Assembly: GCA_002379985.1 (NCBI GenBank) | Contig: DFVG01000033.1 | Coordinates: 1 to 44,544 of the forward strand | Length of the DNA: 44,544 nt | Direction of reading: 5' to 3' | Source: Flavobacteriaceae bacterium UBA4166 | GTDB taxonomy: Bacteria; Bacteroidota; Bacteroidia; Flavobacteriales; Flavobacteriaceae | Shown: piece by piece, positions 24,379-33,018 of the stretch | How the letters are laid out: every line of letters starts with the position of its first letter | Numbering within the stretch: the first letter of the stretch is position 1 | Position numbers and translations under genes: made by a program | The notes under the pieces: generated by a model | What the model saw: only the letters and a program-made list of their open reading frames with translations | What the model was told of the DNA's origin: nothing | The model's database searches: none

Positions 24379-25053
24379 TTGAAGCGTGAATTTCTCAAAA
24401 CGGGGGATGGCTCTATAACCATCCGTTTACCCGATTGGGATGAACAATATCACTCCAAACATGGTGCTATCGCAGAAGCACAGCACGTATTCTTAAAGTC
24501 TGGTTTTTACCATTTTTTAAATAAGAATCCGAATGTTGAAGGGCCTATTCAAATTTTGGAAATAGGCTTCGGTACGGGTCTGAATGCTTTACTTACCCTT
24601 AAAGCAGCGGCAAACACGAACACCCAAGTACATTATGTGGGTATGGAAGGGTACCCAGTAGCCATTTCCGAAGTAAAACAACTTAACTACGCCTCCCAAC
24701 TCAATATTCCGGAACCTACTTTTCTACAGCTTCATGAGGTGCCTTGGGAACAAAAGGCTACCCTAAAACCAACATTTGCTTTAGAGAAGAGAGAAGCAGG
24801 TTTTAACCAATTGACTGATGTTTCTAAATATCACCTTATCTACTACGATGCGTTTGGTCCCCGAGTGCAACCGGAATTATGGGAAACCCAATTACTCGAA
24901 AAAATGTACCGTGCGTTATTGCCCAAAGGAGTTTGGGTGACCTACTGTGCGAAAGGGAGCGTACGCCGAAGTCTTCAAGAAATTGGTTTTACCGTAGAAC
25001 GATTACCGGGTCCTCCGGGGAAAAGAGAAATGTTAAGAGCAATCAAAGAGTAA
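24379..25053 (+). CDS. mnmD: tRNA 5-methylaminomethyl-2-thiouridine methyltransferase, MnmD type
   Basis: A 224-residue SAM-dependent methyltransferase (DUF752) that completes the mnm5s2U34 wobble modification in tRNAs for Lys, Glu and Gln. It is the stand-alone MnmD form, without the FAD oxidase MnmC1 domain of enterobacterial MnmC. Marks: DEQYHSKHGAIAEAQHVF near the N-terminus, SAM motif EIGFGTGLNALLTL, YYDAFGPRVQPELW, and VTYCAKGSVRR near the C-terminus followed by GPPGKREMLRA. The start is TTG at 24379, because homologues begin with K-R-E at this point and no ATG is available. It is probably cotranscribed with the DUF4920 gene. Confidence 0.92.
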   Translation: MKREFLKTGDGSITIRLPDWDEQYHSKHGAIAEAQHVFLKSGFYHFLNKNPNVEGPIQILEIGFGTGLNALLTLKAAANTNTQVHYVGMEGYPVAISEVKQLNYASQLNIPEPTFLQLHEVPWEQKATLKPTFALEKREAGFNQLTDVSKYHLIYYDAFGPRVQPELWETQLLEKMYRALLPKGVWVTYCAKGSVRRSLQEIGFTVERLPGPPGKREMLRAIKE

Positions 25054-25197
25054 GATTTTCCTGCAACGTTTCTATGTTCATTCTGAATGCTCACGTTTAA
25101 TTTTTTTGGAAAAAAGTTAAACTTGGTTAATTGCAAGTTAATCCCTTGGAAGAAACTCTGTAAAAGCTGTACTTTACTATCAAAATGACGTGAGGCT

Positions 25198-26100
25198 ATG
25201 AAGATATTAATTGCAGGGGCTACGGGGCTTATCGGTACAGAACTATCTAAACAATGCATCGCATTGGGGATGACAGTACACTACTTGACGACCAGTGAAG
25301 AAAAAATAAAAAATGACGCAAACTATAAGGGTTTTTTGTGGAATCCTAAGACCGGGAGCATAGACAAAAAGGCGTTTCATGAAGTGACGACCATCGTTAA
25401 TTTGGCGGGAGCATCCGTGTCAAAACGCTGGACGCCCAGTTACAAGAAAAAAATTATGCAAAGCCGGCTTCAAACGGCGGGTTTACTGTATGATACTCTT
25501 ACTTCCATAGATCATAATGTGACACACTACATCTCTGCCAGTGGAGTTAGCATTTATCCTAATTCTAAAATCCGACTCTACACAGAGGAGGATGAGCAGG
25601 TTGACGATAGTTTTCTCGCCAAAGTGGTGGTAGCTTGGGAAAATGCTGCAGATAAGTTTAAAGAACTAGGTCTAAAAGTAGCGAAAGTGCGTACAGGGGT
25701 TGTATTTGATTCAGACGAAGGAGCCTTACCTCAACTGGTTAAACCAATTAAAATGGGCTTTGGAGCATTGTTAGGAAGTGGAAAACAATGGCAATCTTGG
25801 ATTCATATTGAAGATATTGCCGGAATGTACTTACACATCATCAAACATGGGCTAGAAGGGGTCTACAATGGAGCATCTCCCAATCCGCTTACCCACAAAC
25901 GTTTAATGTTTTGCATCGCAAGAATCATCGATAAAAATATATGGCTTCCCAATGTCCCTTCATTTTTCTTGAAATTAGTACTTGGTGAAATGGCCATTTT
26001 GGTGGTAGAAGGACAGTTGGTAAGTAGCAAAAAGATCGAAGAGGCCGGCTATGAATTTCACTACGTGAATCCGCAACTTGCCTTAGAACATTTGCTATAA
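25198..26100 (+). CDS. TIGR01777 family NAD(P)-binding epimerase-like protein
   Basis: A 300-residue extended short-chain dehydrogenase (YfcH/SDR39U1 group). The N-terminal nucleotide motif is ILIAGATGLIGTEL. Family signatures follow: VNLAGASVSKRWTPSYKKKIMQSRLQTAG, the ISASGVSIYP active-site region, KVRTGVVFDSDEGALPQL, and SWIHIEDIAGMY. The usual C-terminal DUF1731 part is present. The cellular reaction is not established. The 144-base gap ahead of it holds an inverted repeat AACTTG/CAAGTT (25120-25139) and no clear promoter. Confidence 0.9.
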   Translation: MKILIAGATGLIGTELSKQCIALGMTVHYLTTSEEKIKNDANYKGFLWNPKTGSIDKKAFHEVTTIVNLAGASVSKRWTPSYKKKIMQSRLQTAGLLYDTLTSIDHNVTHYISASGVSIYPNSKIRLYTEEDEQVDDSFLAKVVVAWENAADKFKELGLKVAKVRTGVVFDSDEGALPQLVKPIKMGFGALLGSGKQWQSWIHIEDIAGMYLHIIKHGLEGVYNGASPNPLTHKRLMFCIARIIDKNIWLPNVPSFFLKLVLGEMAILVVEGQLVSSKKIEEAGYEFHYVNPQLALEHLL

Positions 26101-26128
26101 AAAAACGCCCAACGAGGGGCGTTTCATT
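26101..26128. terminator. Terminator between TIGR01777 and YceI genes
   Basis: AAACGCCC (26103-26110), a six-base loop and GGGCGTTT (26117-26124) form an 8-bp stem starting right at the stop codon of the plus-strand gene, with A-rich and T-rich flanks. It can serve both convergent genes. Confidence 0.85.
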
Positions 26129-26165
26129 TTATATTAAAGCTGAGGTGACTTTTATCTGCTTCGCA

Positions 26166-26831
26166 TTATTTGCTCGCGTGAAGTTCGATCACCAATTCTA
26201 TATCGTCATTAATGAAGTTATCCTGTAGATTATCAAAAGCACTCTTCGACTTGAAATTGATGTTCCAATTGGTACGATCGATCATAAATGGATCACTCTT
26301 TAAAAATACTTCATCTCCCGGGAACGACACTGTAGCCGGAAATTCAATATTCTGAGTAACATCCTTAATGGTTAGATTACCACTTACCGTCACATCTCCA
26401 TTTTCACCAGATACTCCGGTTAGTTCGAACATGGCCGTTGGATAAACGCCCACATTGAAAAAGTCTTCTTTCTTTTCTTCATCGGTACCTTTAAGGTGCG
26501 CTTCCAAATTCGCTTTCATATCACCTTCTAGATCGGTTACCGTAATACTGTTCATATCCATCACAAAACTACCGGATTCAATAGTTCTATCGACAACGGC
26601 AAGTTCACCCGACTTTAAGTTTACAGTTCCGGTGTGCGTTCCCGTAGGCTTTTTCCCTTTCCAGTTGATCATGGATTTTTTAGTGTCTACACGATAGGTA
26701 GTGGCACTTTCTGACTTTTCTGCGACTTCTTTTTCTTCGGAAACTTCAGCGTTTTTTTTCGCATTGTCGTTACAGGAAATACCTGCTAACAAGGCGAGTC
26801 CAACGAAGGTATTAAGAACAATTCTTTTCAT
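26166..26831 (-). CDS. YceI family lipoprotein
   Basis: A 221-residue lipoprotein (lipobox LAGISC, Cys20) with a YceI-like lipocalin fold from about residue 48: YRVDTKKSMINWKGKKPTGTHTGTVNLKSGEL, then GSFVMDMNSITVTDLEG, then FPATVSF and DPFMIDRTNWNINFKS. YceI proteins bind isoprenoid-type lipids in the periplasm. The specific ligand cannot be read here. A full -7 element lies at 26860-26867. Confidence 0.93.
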   Translation of the reverse strand: MKRIVLNTFVGLALLAGISCNDNAKKNAEVSEEKEVAEKSESATTYRVDTKKSMINWKGKKPTGTHTGTVNLKSGELAVVDRTIESGSFVMDMNSITVTDLEGDMKANLEAHLKGTDEEKKEDFFNVGVYPTAMFELTGVSGENGDVTVSGNLTIKDVTQNIEFPATVSFPGDEVFLKSDPFMIDRTNWNINFKSKSAFDNLQDNFINDDIELVIELHASK

Positions 26832-26859
26832 TGTTAATTTGGTTTATAGGTTATTAGCA

Positions 26860-26867
26860 CAAAGATA
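26860..26867 (-). promoter_or_regulatory. -7 element of the YceI gene
   Basis: On the minus strand TATCTTTG matches TAnnTTTG, 28 bases before the ATG at 26831. No TTG stands at the usual -33 distance. Confidence 0.55.
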
Positions 26868-26920
26868 TTCAAGAGCAGGGCGTTTTGTTCTTAAAAGAGT
26901 ATTAAATAATTCTGTGACAT

Positions 26921-26953
26921 TTTGACATTTTCGGAGGAATGGCAGTACTTTTG
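26921..26953 (+). promoter_or_regulatory. Promoter of grpE-dnaJ
   Basis: TTTG (26921-26924) is followed after 21 bases by TACTTTTG (26946-26953), a full match to the Bacteroidota -7 consensus, 31 bases before the grpE ATG. The -33 region contains a direct repeat of GACATTTT (26916-26923 and 26924-26931). No CIRCE inverted repeat is present, so heat control, if any, is by another route. Confidence 0.65.
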
Positions 26954-26984
26954 TTCCTTTCAGAAAAAAATAAAGTGAGCTTTT

Positions 26985-27545
26985 ATGAGCAAAAAAGATA
27001 AAAAGACCTCGAAAGTCCAAGAAGAGGAAGTAGCTGTGAAGGAAAAGGAAGCAACCACCGAAACTCCTATTTCCGAAGCAACCGAAGAACAACCCGATGA
27101 AATGACACAACTTCGCGATGCCGTGAACAAAGAAAAAGAACGGTACCTTCGATTGTTCGCCGACTTCGAGAATTACAAAAAAAGAACCGGGAAAGAACGT
27201 GTCGAGCTGTTCAAAACAGCGGGGCAGGATGTCATGGTGTCTCTGTTGCCGGTGTTGGATGATTTCGATCGAGCCTTAAAGGAAATTGAAAAAAGTGATG
27301 ATGACGTCTTATTCCAAGGGGTAACACTCATCAGCAATAAGTTGCGAGAAACGCTTCGTGCAAAAGGTTTAGAGCCTGTGGGTACACAACAAGGCGATAC
27401 CTTTGATTCTGAAATTCATGAAGCAGTGACGCAAATTCCTGCGCCTAATGACGATATGAAAGGGAAGATCATCGATGTGATTGAAAAAGGATATACGTTG
27501 GGTGAAAAGATCATTCGCTATCCAAAAGTGGTTATAGGACAATAA
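26985..27545 (+). CDS. grpE: GrpE nucleotide exchange factor
   Basis: A 186-residue cochaperone that drives ADP release from DnaK. The first 45 residues are highly charged and low in complexity. The long dimerising helix follows (MTQLRDAVNKEKERYLRLFADFENYKKRT with the conserved R-x3-D-x-x-N-x-x-K-R pattern), then VSLLPVLDDFDRAL and the C-terminal beta domain ending with VIEKGYTLGEKIIRYPKVVIGQ. The length is normal for the family. The next gene, dnaJ, starts one base after its stop, while dnaK is not in the window. Confidence 0.97.
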   Translation: MSKKDKKTSKVQEEEVAVKEKEATTETPISEATEEQPDEMTQLRDAVNKEKERYLRLFADFENYKKRTGKERVELFKTAGQDVMVSLLPVLDDFDRALKEIEKSDDDVLFQGVTLISNKLRETLRAKGLEPVGTQQGDTFDSEIHEAVTQIPAPNDDMKGKIIDVIEKGYTLGEKIIRYPKVVIGQ

Positions 27546-27546
27546 T

Positions 27547-28671
27547 ATGAAGGAAGATTATTACGACATACTTGGAATTTCAAAGAATGCAACGGCAGCC
27601 GAAATAAAAAAGGCATATCGTAAAATGGCCATTAAATATCACCCTGATAAGAACCCGGGCGATGAAAAGGCCGAGGACATGTTTAAAAAATCGGCCGAAG
27701 CCTATGAAGTATTGAGCAATCCTGACAAAAAAGCGAAGTACGATCAGTTTGGACATCAAGCCTTCGAAGGTGGTTTTGGTGGCGCCGGTGGCGGCATGAA
27801 TATGGACGATATTTTCAGTCAGTTTGGAGATATCTTCGGAAGTGCTTTCGGTGGCGGAGGTGGCTTTAGCGGATTTGGCGGTTTCGGTGGCGGAGGTCAG
27901 CGTCGCGTCAAAGGAAGCAACCTGCGTATTCGTGTCAAACTTTCGTTAGAAGAGATTGCAAATGGAGTCGAGAAAAAGATCAAGGTAAAACGGAAGAAGG
28001 TAGCCAAAGGAACCACCTTCAAAACCTGTGGTACCTGTAACGGTACAGGTCAAATGACACGCATCCAAAACACCATTCTTGGCCGAATGCAAACGGCAAC
28101 CACCTGTTCCACCTGTGGTGGAGCCGGGCAAGTAATGGATCGCAAAGGCGATGGTGCCGATTCGAATGGATTGACCACCGTGGAGGAAACGGTTTCTATC
28201 AAGATTCCGGCGGGAGTGGTCGATGGCATGCAATTAAAGGTTTCCGGAAAAGGCAATGATGCGCCGGGCGACGGAATTCCCGGAGATCTGTTGGTGGCTA
28301 TCGAAGAAAAACAACACGCTACGTTACAACGCGATGGAGATAATCTTCATTATGACCTTTACATAAGTTTTTCTGAAGCAGCCTTAGGAACCTCAAAAGA
28401 AATAGACACCGTGACCGGGAAGGTTCGCATCAAGATTGAGAACGGTACCCAAAGTGGTAAGATTCTTCGATTACGAAATAAAGGGATTCCGAGTATTAAC
28501 GGATATGGAACCGGCGATCTGCTGGTGCATGTAAATGTTTGGACCCCTAAAACGTTGACGTCAGAACAACGAGAATTCTTTGAAAAGATGCGTGAAGACG
28601 AGCATTTTCAGCCGAAACCTGAAAAGCAGGATAAGTCATTTTTTGAAAAAGTGAAAGATATGTTTTCTTAA
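27547..28671 (+). CDS. dnaJ: DnaJ chaperone with two CxxCxGxG motifs
   Basis: A 374-residue Hsp40. The J domain (1-70) has H32-P33-D34, followed by a Gly/Phe-rich region (about 73-118), a zinc region, and client-binding beta domains ending at about 350. Only two zinc motifs are present (CGTCNGTG and CSTCGGAG), separated by QMTRIQNTILGRMQTATT, instead of the four of E. coli DnaJ. One zinc centre, equivalent to the inner pair, is therefore expected. I recall the same short form in other flavobacteria, so it is probably normal for the lineage rather than a deletion here. It is cotranscribed with grpE and followed by several hairpins. Confidence 0.96.
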   Translation: MKEDYYDILGISKNATAAEIKKAYRKMAIKYHPDKNPGDEKAEDMFKKSAEAYEVLSNPDKKAKYDQFGHQAFEGGFGGAGGGMNMDDIFSQFGDIFGSAFGGGGGFSGFGGFGGGGQRRVKGSNLRIRVKLSLEEIANGVEKKIKVKRKKVAKGTTFKTCGTCNGTGQMTRIQNTILGRMQTATTCSTCGGAGQVMDRKGDGADSNGLTTVEETVSIKIPAGVVDGMQLKVSGKGNDAPGDGIPGDLLVAIEEKQHATLQRDGDNLHYDLYISFSEAALGTSKEIDTVTGKVRIKIENGTQSGKILRLRNKGIPSINGYGTGDLLVHVNVWTPKTLTSEQREFFEKMREDEHFQPKPEKQDKSFFEKVKDMFS

Positions 28672-28681
28672 GGGAACGTTA

Positions 28682-28739
28682 ATTCAAATTATTTATCTAT
28701 ATTTGAATATCGCTTAGTCTTGATAAGCGATAATTTTTC
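28682..28739 (+). terminator. First terminator-like hairpin after dnaJ, with preceding inverted repeat
   Basis: ATCGCTTA (28709-28716) and TAAGCGAT (28724-28731) form an 8-bp stem followed by AATTTTTC, a plausible intrinsic terminator for grpE-dnaJ. Directly ahead, ATTCAAAT (28682-28689) and ATTTGAAT (28701-28708) form another inverted repeat. TATATTTG (28698-28705), a full match to the -7 consensus, overlaps it. Confidence 0.6.
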
Positions 28740-28759
28740 TTTTTCATAGCAATTTTTTT

Positions 28760-28796
28760 CCCACCCTAGGCATTGTCTAGGGTGGGTTTTGTTTTT
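28760..28796 (+). terminator. Strong terminator after dnaJ
   Basis: CCCACCCTAG (28760-28769), a seven-base loop and CTAGGGTGGG (28777-28786) form a perfect 10-bp stem followed by TTTTG and six T. It is the stronger of two tandem terminators after dnaJ and could also end a short independent RNA starting at about 28710. The remaining bases to the ABC gene at 28925 hold only a -7-like TATCTTTA (28898-28905). Confidence 0.9.
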
Positions 28797-28924
28797 TACT
28801 TCCTTTCTAATCTTATTTGTTCCAAAGACTTGCGCTTAGAAATAGGAGAACCTCCTAAAATAATCTTAATGTTTATCGGGCTTCGTAGGCAAATAGCTAT
28901 CTTTACGATGACGGCATTACATGT

Positions 28925-29851
28925 ATGGAAAAACTATTAGTAGCACAAAACGTTTCAAAATCATTTGGCAGCTTTAAAGCACTTAACGACGTTTCAATTG
29001 AAGTTCCCAAAGGCAGTATCTTCGGCCTGTTAGGCCCAAACGGAGCCGGGAAAACCACCTTTATCAGAATTATCAACCAAATTACCATGCCCGATACCGG
29101 TTCAGTCACCTTAGATGGTGAACCGCTACAGCCTGATCATATCACGCATATTGGATATCTGCCGGAAGAACGCGGACTTTATAAATCGATGAAAGTAGGG
29201 GAGCAGGCGCTGTACTTGGCACAGCTAAAAGGGCTCGATAAACAAGAAGCGAAAAGAAAGCTTCGGTATTGGTTTGAGCGATTGGAGATTGGCGATTGGT
29301 GGGACAAGAAGATTCAGGAACTTTCCAAGGGAATGGCGCAAAAGATTCAGTTTGTGGTCACCGTATTGCACGAACCAAAGCTCCTTATTTTCGATGAACC
29401 CTTTAGTGGTTTCGACCCCATTAACGCCAACTTGATCAAAGATGAAATTCTTCAACTTCGCGACCAAGGAGCAACTGTTATTTTTTCTACACACCGTATG
29501 GAAAGCGTGGAAGAAATGTGTGATCATATTGCGTTGATACATAAGTCAAATAAAATTCTAGACGGTCGTTTGGTGGATATTAAGAGAGCTTACAAGAATA
29601 ATACGTATGAAGTAGGATTGCTCACCGATGATGATGTGAAAGTCCTTGCTGAAATGAAAGATCGTTTTGATGTGTCGCCGGCCCATTTTAAAACGATTAA
29701 CGATGAATTGCAATACAAAATTCAAATTCCGGAAACGGCTTCCCCCAATGATTTGATTCAGTTTTTAACCCAACGCGGACAAATCACACACTTTGTAGAA
29801 GTGGTGCCTTCGGCGAATGATATTTTTATTGAAACGGTAAAAAATAACTAG
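28925..29851 (+). CDS. ABC transporter ATP-binding protein, NatA-like
   Basis: A 308-residue ATPase subunit. Walker A is GPNGAGKTT (37-45), the signature motif is the variant LSKGM, Walker B is LLIFDEP, and the switch His lies in STHRMES. Residues after about 230 form the C-terminal extension typical of ABC-2 exporters of the NatA kind. The cognate permease starts one base after its stop. By family the pair exports an ion, lipid or antibiotic; the substrate is unknown. It is the first gene of a seven-gene run to 36492. Confidence 0.93.
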   Translation: MEKLLVAQNVSKSFGSFKALNDVSIEVPKGSIFGLLGPNGAGKTTFIRIINQITMPDTGSVTLDGEPLQPDHITHIGYLPEERGLYKSMKVGEQALYLAQLKGLDKQEAKRKLRYWFERLEIGDWWDKKIQELSKGMAQKIQFVVTVLHEPKLLIFDEPFSGFDPINANLIKDEILQLRDQGATVIFSTHRMESVEEMCDHIALIHKSNKILDGRLVDIKRAYKNNTYEVGLLTDDDVKVLAEMKDRFDVSPAHFKTINDELQYKIQIPETASPNDLIQFLTQRGQITHFVEVVPSANDIFIETVKNN

Positions 29852-29852
29852 T

Positions 29853-31163
29853 ATGAACCATTTATCATTAGTGATAAAACGAGAATATCTCACCAAGATT
29901 CGGAACAAAAGTTTCGTTATCATGACCTTTTTGAGTCCGTTGATCATGGTCGGAATTTTTGCTTTAGTTGCATACTTGTCGCAATTGAATAATGAAAAAA
30001 TTCGGGTCATTGATGTGTTGGATGAAAGTGGCTTATTTGCAGGATACTTAGAGGGTACTGAGAACATGAGCTTTCAGATGATTTCGGAACAGATCTCATT
30101 GGAAGAAGCAAAACGGAATATCTCAGAATCAGAAGATTATGGACTACTCTACATTCCCGAAACAGAAACGATTTCAGGGTTAGAGAAAACCATTGTTTTT
30201 TATTCGGAAGACTCGCCTTCGCTCACCCTCATGCGAGACCTTGAGAATACCCTAGAATCTCGGGCCAATACGCTAAAACTTGAAGAGGCAGGTTTGGATG
30301 CTGCCAGAATTAAAGGCCTGCGCTTGAATATTCGTCCTAAATTGGAAACGTTTGAAGGAGAGGAAACCTCGAGAATGGGCTCGGGTCTAAAGCTCATCTT
30401 TGGAGGGGCCGCCGGTTATTTACTCTTTATGTTCATCATTATTTATGGGAACATGATCATGCGAAGTGTGATCGAAGAAAAGACCAGTAGAATTGTAGAG
30501 GTGATCATTTCTTCCGTGAAGCCTACCAAACTATTACTGGGAAAAATAATAGGCACGTCACTGGCAGGAGTCACACAGTTTGTCGCTTGGGTGGTCTTAA
30601 TCGGCATCTTTGGCTGGATGATCACTGCTGTTTTTGGCATCGATCCGGCGGCCTTACAACAACAACAAGCAGCTGCTCAAGCAGAATCTCTGGGCGGCAT
30701 GGAACAAATGGTTCAAGATGTATTCTTAGAGATCAATCAGTTGCCCATTCTCAATCTCATCGTGATGTTTTTGTTATTCTTTGTGGGCGGGTATCTGTTA
30801 TACGCTTCGCTCTATGCTTCAGTGGGAGCTGCGGTAGACAGTGAAACCGATACACAACAGTTTATTTTCCCCATCTTGATGCCGCTGATCTTGGCCGTAT
30901 ATGTTGGCTTCTTTACGGTTATTGACAATCCCCACGGAATGGTTTCACAAGTATTTTCGTACATACCGTTTACATCGCCGGTGGTCATGTTGATGCGCAT
31001 CCCATTTGGGGTACCCTTATGGCAACAGCTTATTTCGGTGGCGCTGTTATTTATTACATTCTTCGGAACGGTTTGGGTGGCAGCAAAGATCTATCGCGTG
31101 GGCATATTGATGTATGGAAAGAAAGCCAGTTACAAAGAATTAATGAGATGGTTGAAGTACTAA
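29853..31163 (+). CDS. ABC-2 type permease, NatB-like
   Basis: A 436-residue membrane protein with one N-terminal helix (about 25-45), a long extracytoplasmic domain (about 46-175), and a group of five or more helices from about 185 (ending near 425), the ABC-2 exporter layout. The motif MIMRSVIEEKTSRIVEVIISSVKPTKLLLGKIIGT is the classic coupling helix region of this family. A Gln/Ala-rich stretch (LQQQQAAAQAESLG) lies in an extracytoplasmic loop at about 267-282. It pairs with the ATPase immediately upstream. Confidence 0.92.
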   Translation: MNHLSLVIKREYLTKIRNKSFVIMTFLSPLIMVGIFALVAYLSQLNNEKIRVIDVLDESGLFAGYLEGTENMSFQMISEQISLEEAKRNISESEDYGLLYIPETETISGLEKTIVFYSEDSPSLTLMRDLENTLESRANTLKLEEAGLDAARIKGLRLNIRPKLETFEGEETSRMGSGLKLIFGGAAGYLLFMFIIIYGNMIMRSVIEEKTSRIVEVIISSVKPTKLLLGKIIGTSLAGVTQFVAWVVLIGIFGWMITAVFGIDPAALQQQQAAAQAESLGGMEQMVQDVFLEINQLPILNLIVMFLLFFVGGYLLYASLYASVGAAVDSETDTQQFIFPILMPLILAVYVGFFTVIDNPHGMVSQVFSYIPFTSPVVMLMRIPFGVPLWQQLISVALLFITFFGTVWVAAKIYRVGILMYGKKASYKELMRWLKY

Positions 31164-31175
31164 TGCATCCCAATC

Positions 31176-32084
31176 ATGATACAAGAAGGTAAAGTCAAAG
31201 ATAAGATCGAAGAAGTTGTCACCGAAGACATTTGGGGCAGCATCAAGAAGTTTTTAGATTTGGGATTCCACTTTGGTGAAGATCAAAACCAAATTCATAT
31301 CACCATTGGGTTATTGATCTTAGTAATTATATCATTTTTGGCGGCCAGTTTTATTTTGCGATGGACGCGCATGTTCTTCACCCGAAAGATGGAAGAAACC
31401 GATAAACTGAAGTTTATCAGTGTTTTTAAATTCATCAAATACGTCACCTACATTATTGTGGTATTTGCCACTTTGAGCTTTGCCGGAATTAATATTACTC
31501 CGTTTTTAGCGGCTTCTGCAGCGCTATTAGTAGGATTAGGATTGGCATTACAAGAATTTTTCAAAGATGTGATGGGCGGCATCTTTATTATGGTAGACAA
31601 ATCGTTAATGGTGGGCGATATTATTGAGGTAGATGAAAAGGTAGGTCGCGTTATCGACATTAAACTGCGTACGAGTAGAGCGATCACACGGGACGATAAG
31701 ATCATTATCATTCCGAATCATATGTTTATTGAAGATATTATTTACAATTACACGCAAAACCATCGTACGACGCGTGAATCGGTTCAGGTGGGGGTTGCTT
31801 ACGGCAGCGACACTCAGCTTGTTAAGAAACTTTTGCTGCAAGCCGTAGAAAAACAACAAGGAGTACTCAAAAAGCCGCAACCGTTTGTGCTTTTTCAGGA
31901 TTTTGGAGATTCGGCTTTGGTCTTCAACATCAATTTTTTTATTAACGACAGCTTTGTCGATCCGCGTATTAAAAGTGAAATACGTTTTCGTATCGACTCG
32001 CTCTTTAGGGAGCATCGTATTACCATTCCATTTCCACAGCGAGATGTACATATTTACGAAACCCCTTCAGGAAATACCAAATAA
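31176..32084 (+). CDS. Small-conductance mechanosensitive channel (MscS family)
   Basis: A 302-residue channel protein. Three membrane helices (about 45-65, 85-105, 110-132) precede the family signature: pore helix FLAASAALLVGLGLALQEFFKDVMGGIFI, then the beta domain VGDIIEVDEKVGRVIDIKLRTSRAITRDDKIIIIPN and the alpha/beta C-terminal domain ending FPQRDVHIYETP. It opens under membrane tension to release solutes on osmotic downshock. The length is close to E. coli MscS. The start lies 12 bases after the permease stop. Confidence 0.95.
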   Translation: MIQEGKVKDKIEEVVTEDIWGSIKKFLDLGFHFGEDQNQIHITIGLLILVIISFLAASFILRWTRMFFTRKMEETDKLKFISVFKFIKYVTYIIVVFATLSFAGINITPFLAASAALLVGLGLALQEFFKDVMGGIFIMVDKSLMVGDIIEVDEKVGRVIDIKLRTSRAITRDDKIIIIPNHMFIEDIIYNYTQNHRTTRESVQVGVAYGSDTQLVKKLLLQAVEKQQGVLKKPQPFVLFQDFGDSALVFNINFFINDSFVDPRIKSEIRFRIDSLFREHRITIPFPQRDVHIYETPSGNTK

Positions 32085-32098
32085 TTTTGAGATACTAT

Positions 32099-33016
32099 AT
32101 GCAACACCTTTCTTTCAAACATGTATTCATCGGAATGTTACTGTGCCTATTGCTACCAACAGCGAGTGCGCAGACCACCGATATAGCGCGGGTTGAATAT
32201 TTATATATTCCCTTTTCAGGTTCCGATAATTCGCTTCAACGATATCGTGCCTTACTGCAAGCGCCCATTCCGATCAATCGGGAAAAAGATCAGTACTTTG
32301 TTATCGGACTCGAATATCGATATATAGATATTGATATTGAAAACAACTTGGTGTTAACCCAACAGCAAATTGAAAGTGTAAACTCGCTACATCGTATCGA
32401 AGGATATTTAGGCTACACATTTCGCCTTAAAGAGAATTGGATCATGGGAATTCGAGGAGGTGCCCGTATCAATTCTAATTTAGAAACAAGCGTGATCTCT
32501 GATGATATCATCTATACGGGAGCTGCTTATGTGATTATTGATCATAAAGAGGGAGAAGGAGTGAGCAAACCCTGGCGTTTGATCATGGGCTTGAATTATA
32601 CCTCGACACCGGGTCGAAACTTTCCGTTGCCGCTCATCAATTATTATCGTGAATTTCATCCCGACTGGACCTATACCATTGGGGTTCCTAAGATGAACCT
32701 GCGCCGTTACTTAAATACCTCTCACAAAGATGCGCTCCAAGCCTTCGTAACTCTCGATAATTTCTTTGCAAATATTCAGAACAACTTCTTTGTTAACGGC
32801 AACCTGAATGTTCAGGCAGAAAACATTTCTATGACCAATGTCTTAGCCGGATTGGGATACGAACATTACTTTACAGATCATTTGTTATATTACGGGTATC
32901 TTGCACACACAGTGCACAACGAATTCCGTTTACGCGATAATGAACGCGAAACAGCCTATGTAATCGATAATGGAAATTCCTTTTATTTTAGAACTGGAAT
33001 AAAATTTAAATTTTAA
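32099..33016 (+). CDS. DUF6268-like outer-membrane protein
   Basis: A 305-residue exported protein. The ATG at 32099 gives the signal peptide HVFIGMLLCLLLPTASAQ; an in-frame TTG at 32087 is less likely. The mature part consists of alternating amphipathic strands (YRALLQAPIPIN, then FVIGLEYRYIDIDIENN, then GYLGYTFRLKENWIMGIRGGARI, then AGLGYEHYFTDHLLYYGYLAH) and ends with FYFRTGIKFKF, the aromatic terminal strand of an outer-membrane beta barrel. I assign it to DUF6268 from the YRALLQAPIPI region with moderate certainty. No function is known. It is flanked by MscS and the AAA+ regulator in the same run. Confidence 0.68.
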   Translation: MQHLSFKHVFIGMLLCLLLPTASAQTTDIARVEYLYIPFSGSDNSLQRYRALLQAPIPINREKDQYFVIGLEYRYIDIDIENNLVLTQQQIESVNSLHRIEGYLGYTFRLKENWIMGIRGGARINSNLETSVISDDIIYTGAAYVIIDHKEGEGVSKPWRLIMGLNYTSTPGRNFPLPLINYYREFHPDWTYTIGVPKMNLRRYLNTSHKDALQAFVTLDNFFANIQNNFFVNGNLNVQAENISMTNVLAGLGYEHYFTDHLLYYGYLAHTVHNEFRLRDNERETAYVIDNGNSFYFRTGIKFKF

Positions 33017-33018
33017 GC

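Noticed and set aside
25054..25197. Regulatory RNA between mnmD and the TIGR01777 gene
   Set aside because: Only one short inverted repeat (AACTTG/CAAGTT, 25120-25139) and a T-run without a stem were found; too weak to call.
27946..28233. Open frame on the minus strand inside dnaJ, and similar long antisense frames in icmF, the ABC genes and the MATE gene
   Set aside because: They lie opposite well-supported genes, have no promoter or start context and encode no recognisable protein.
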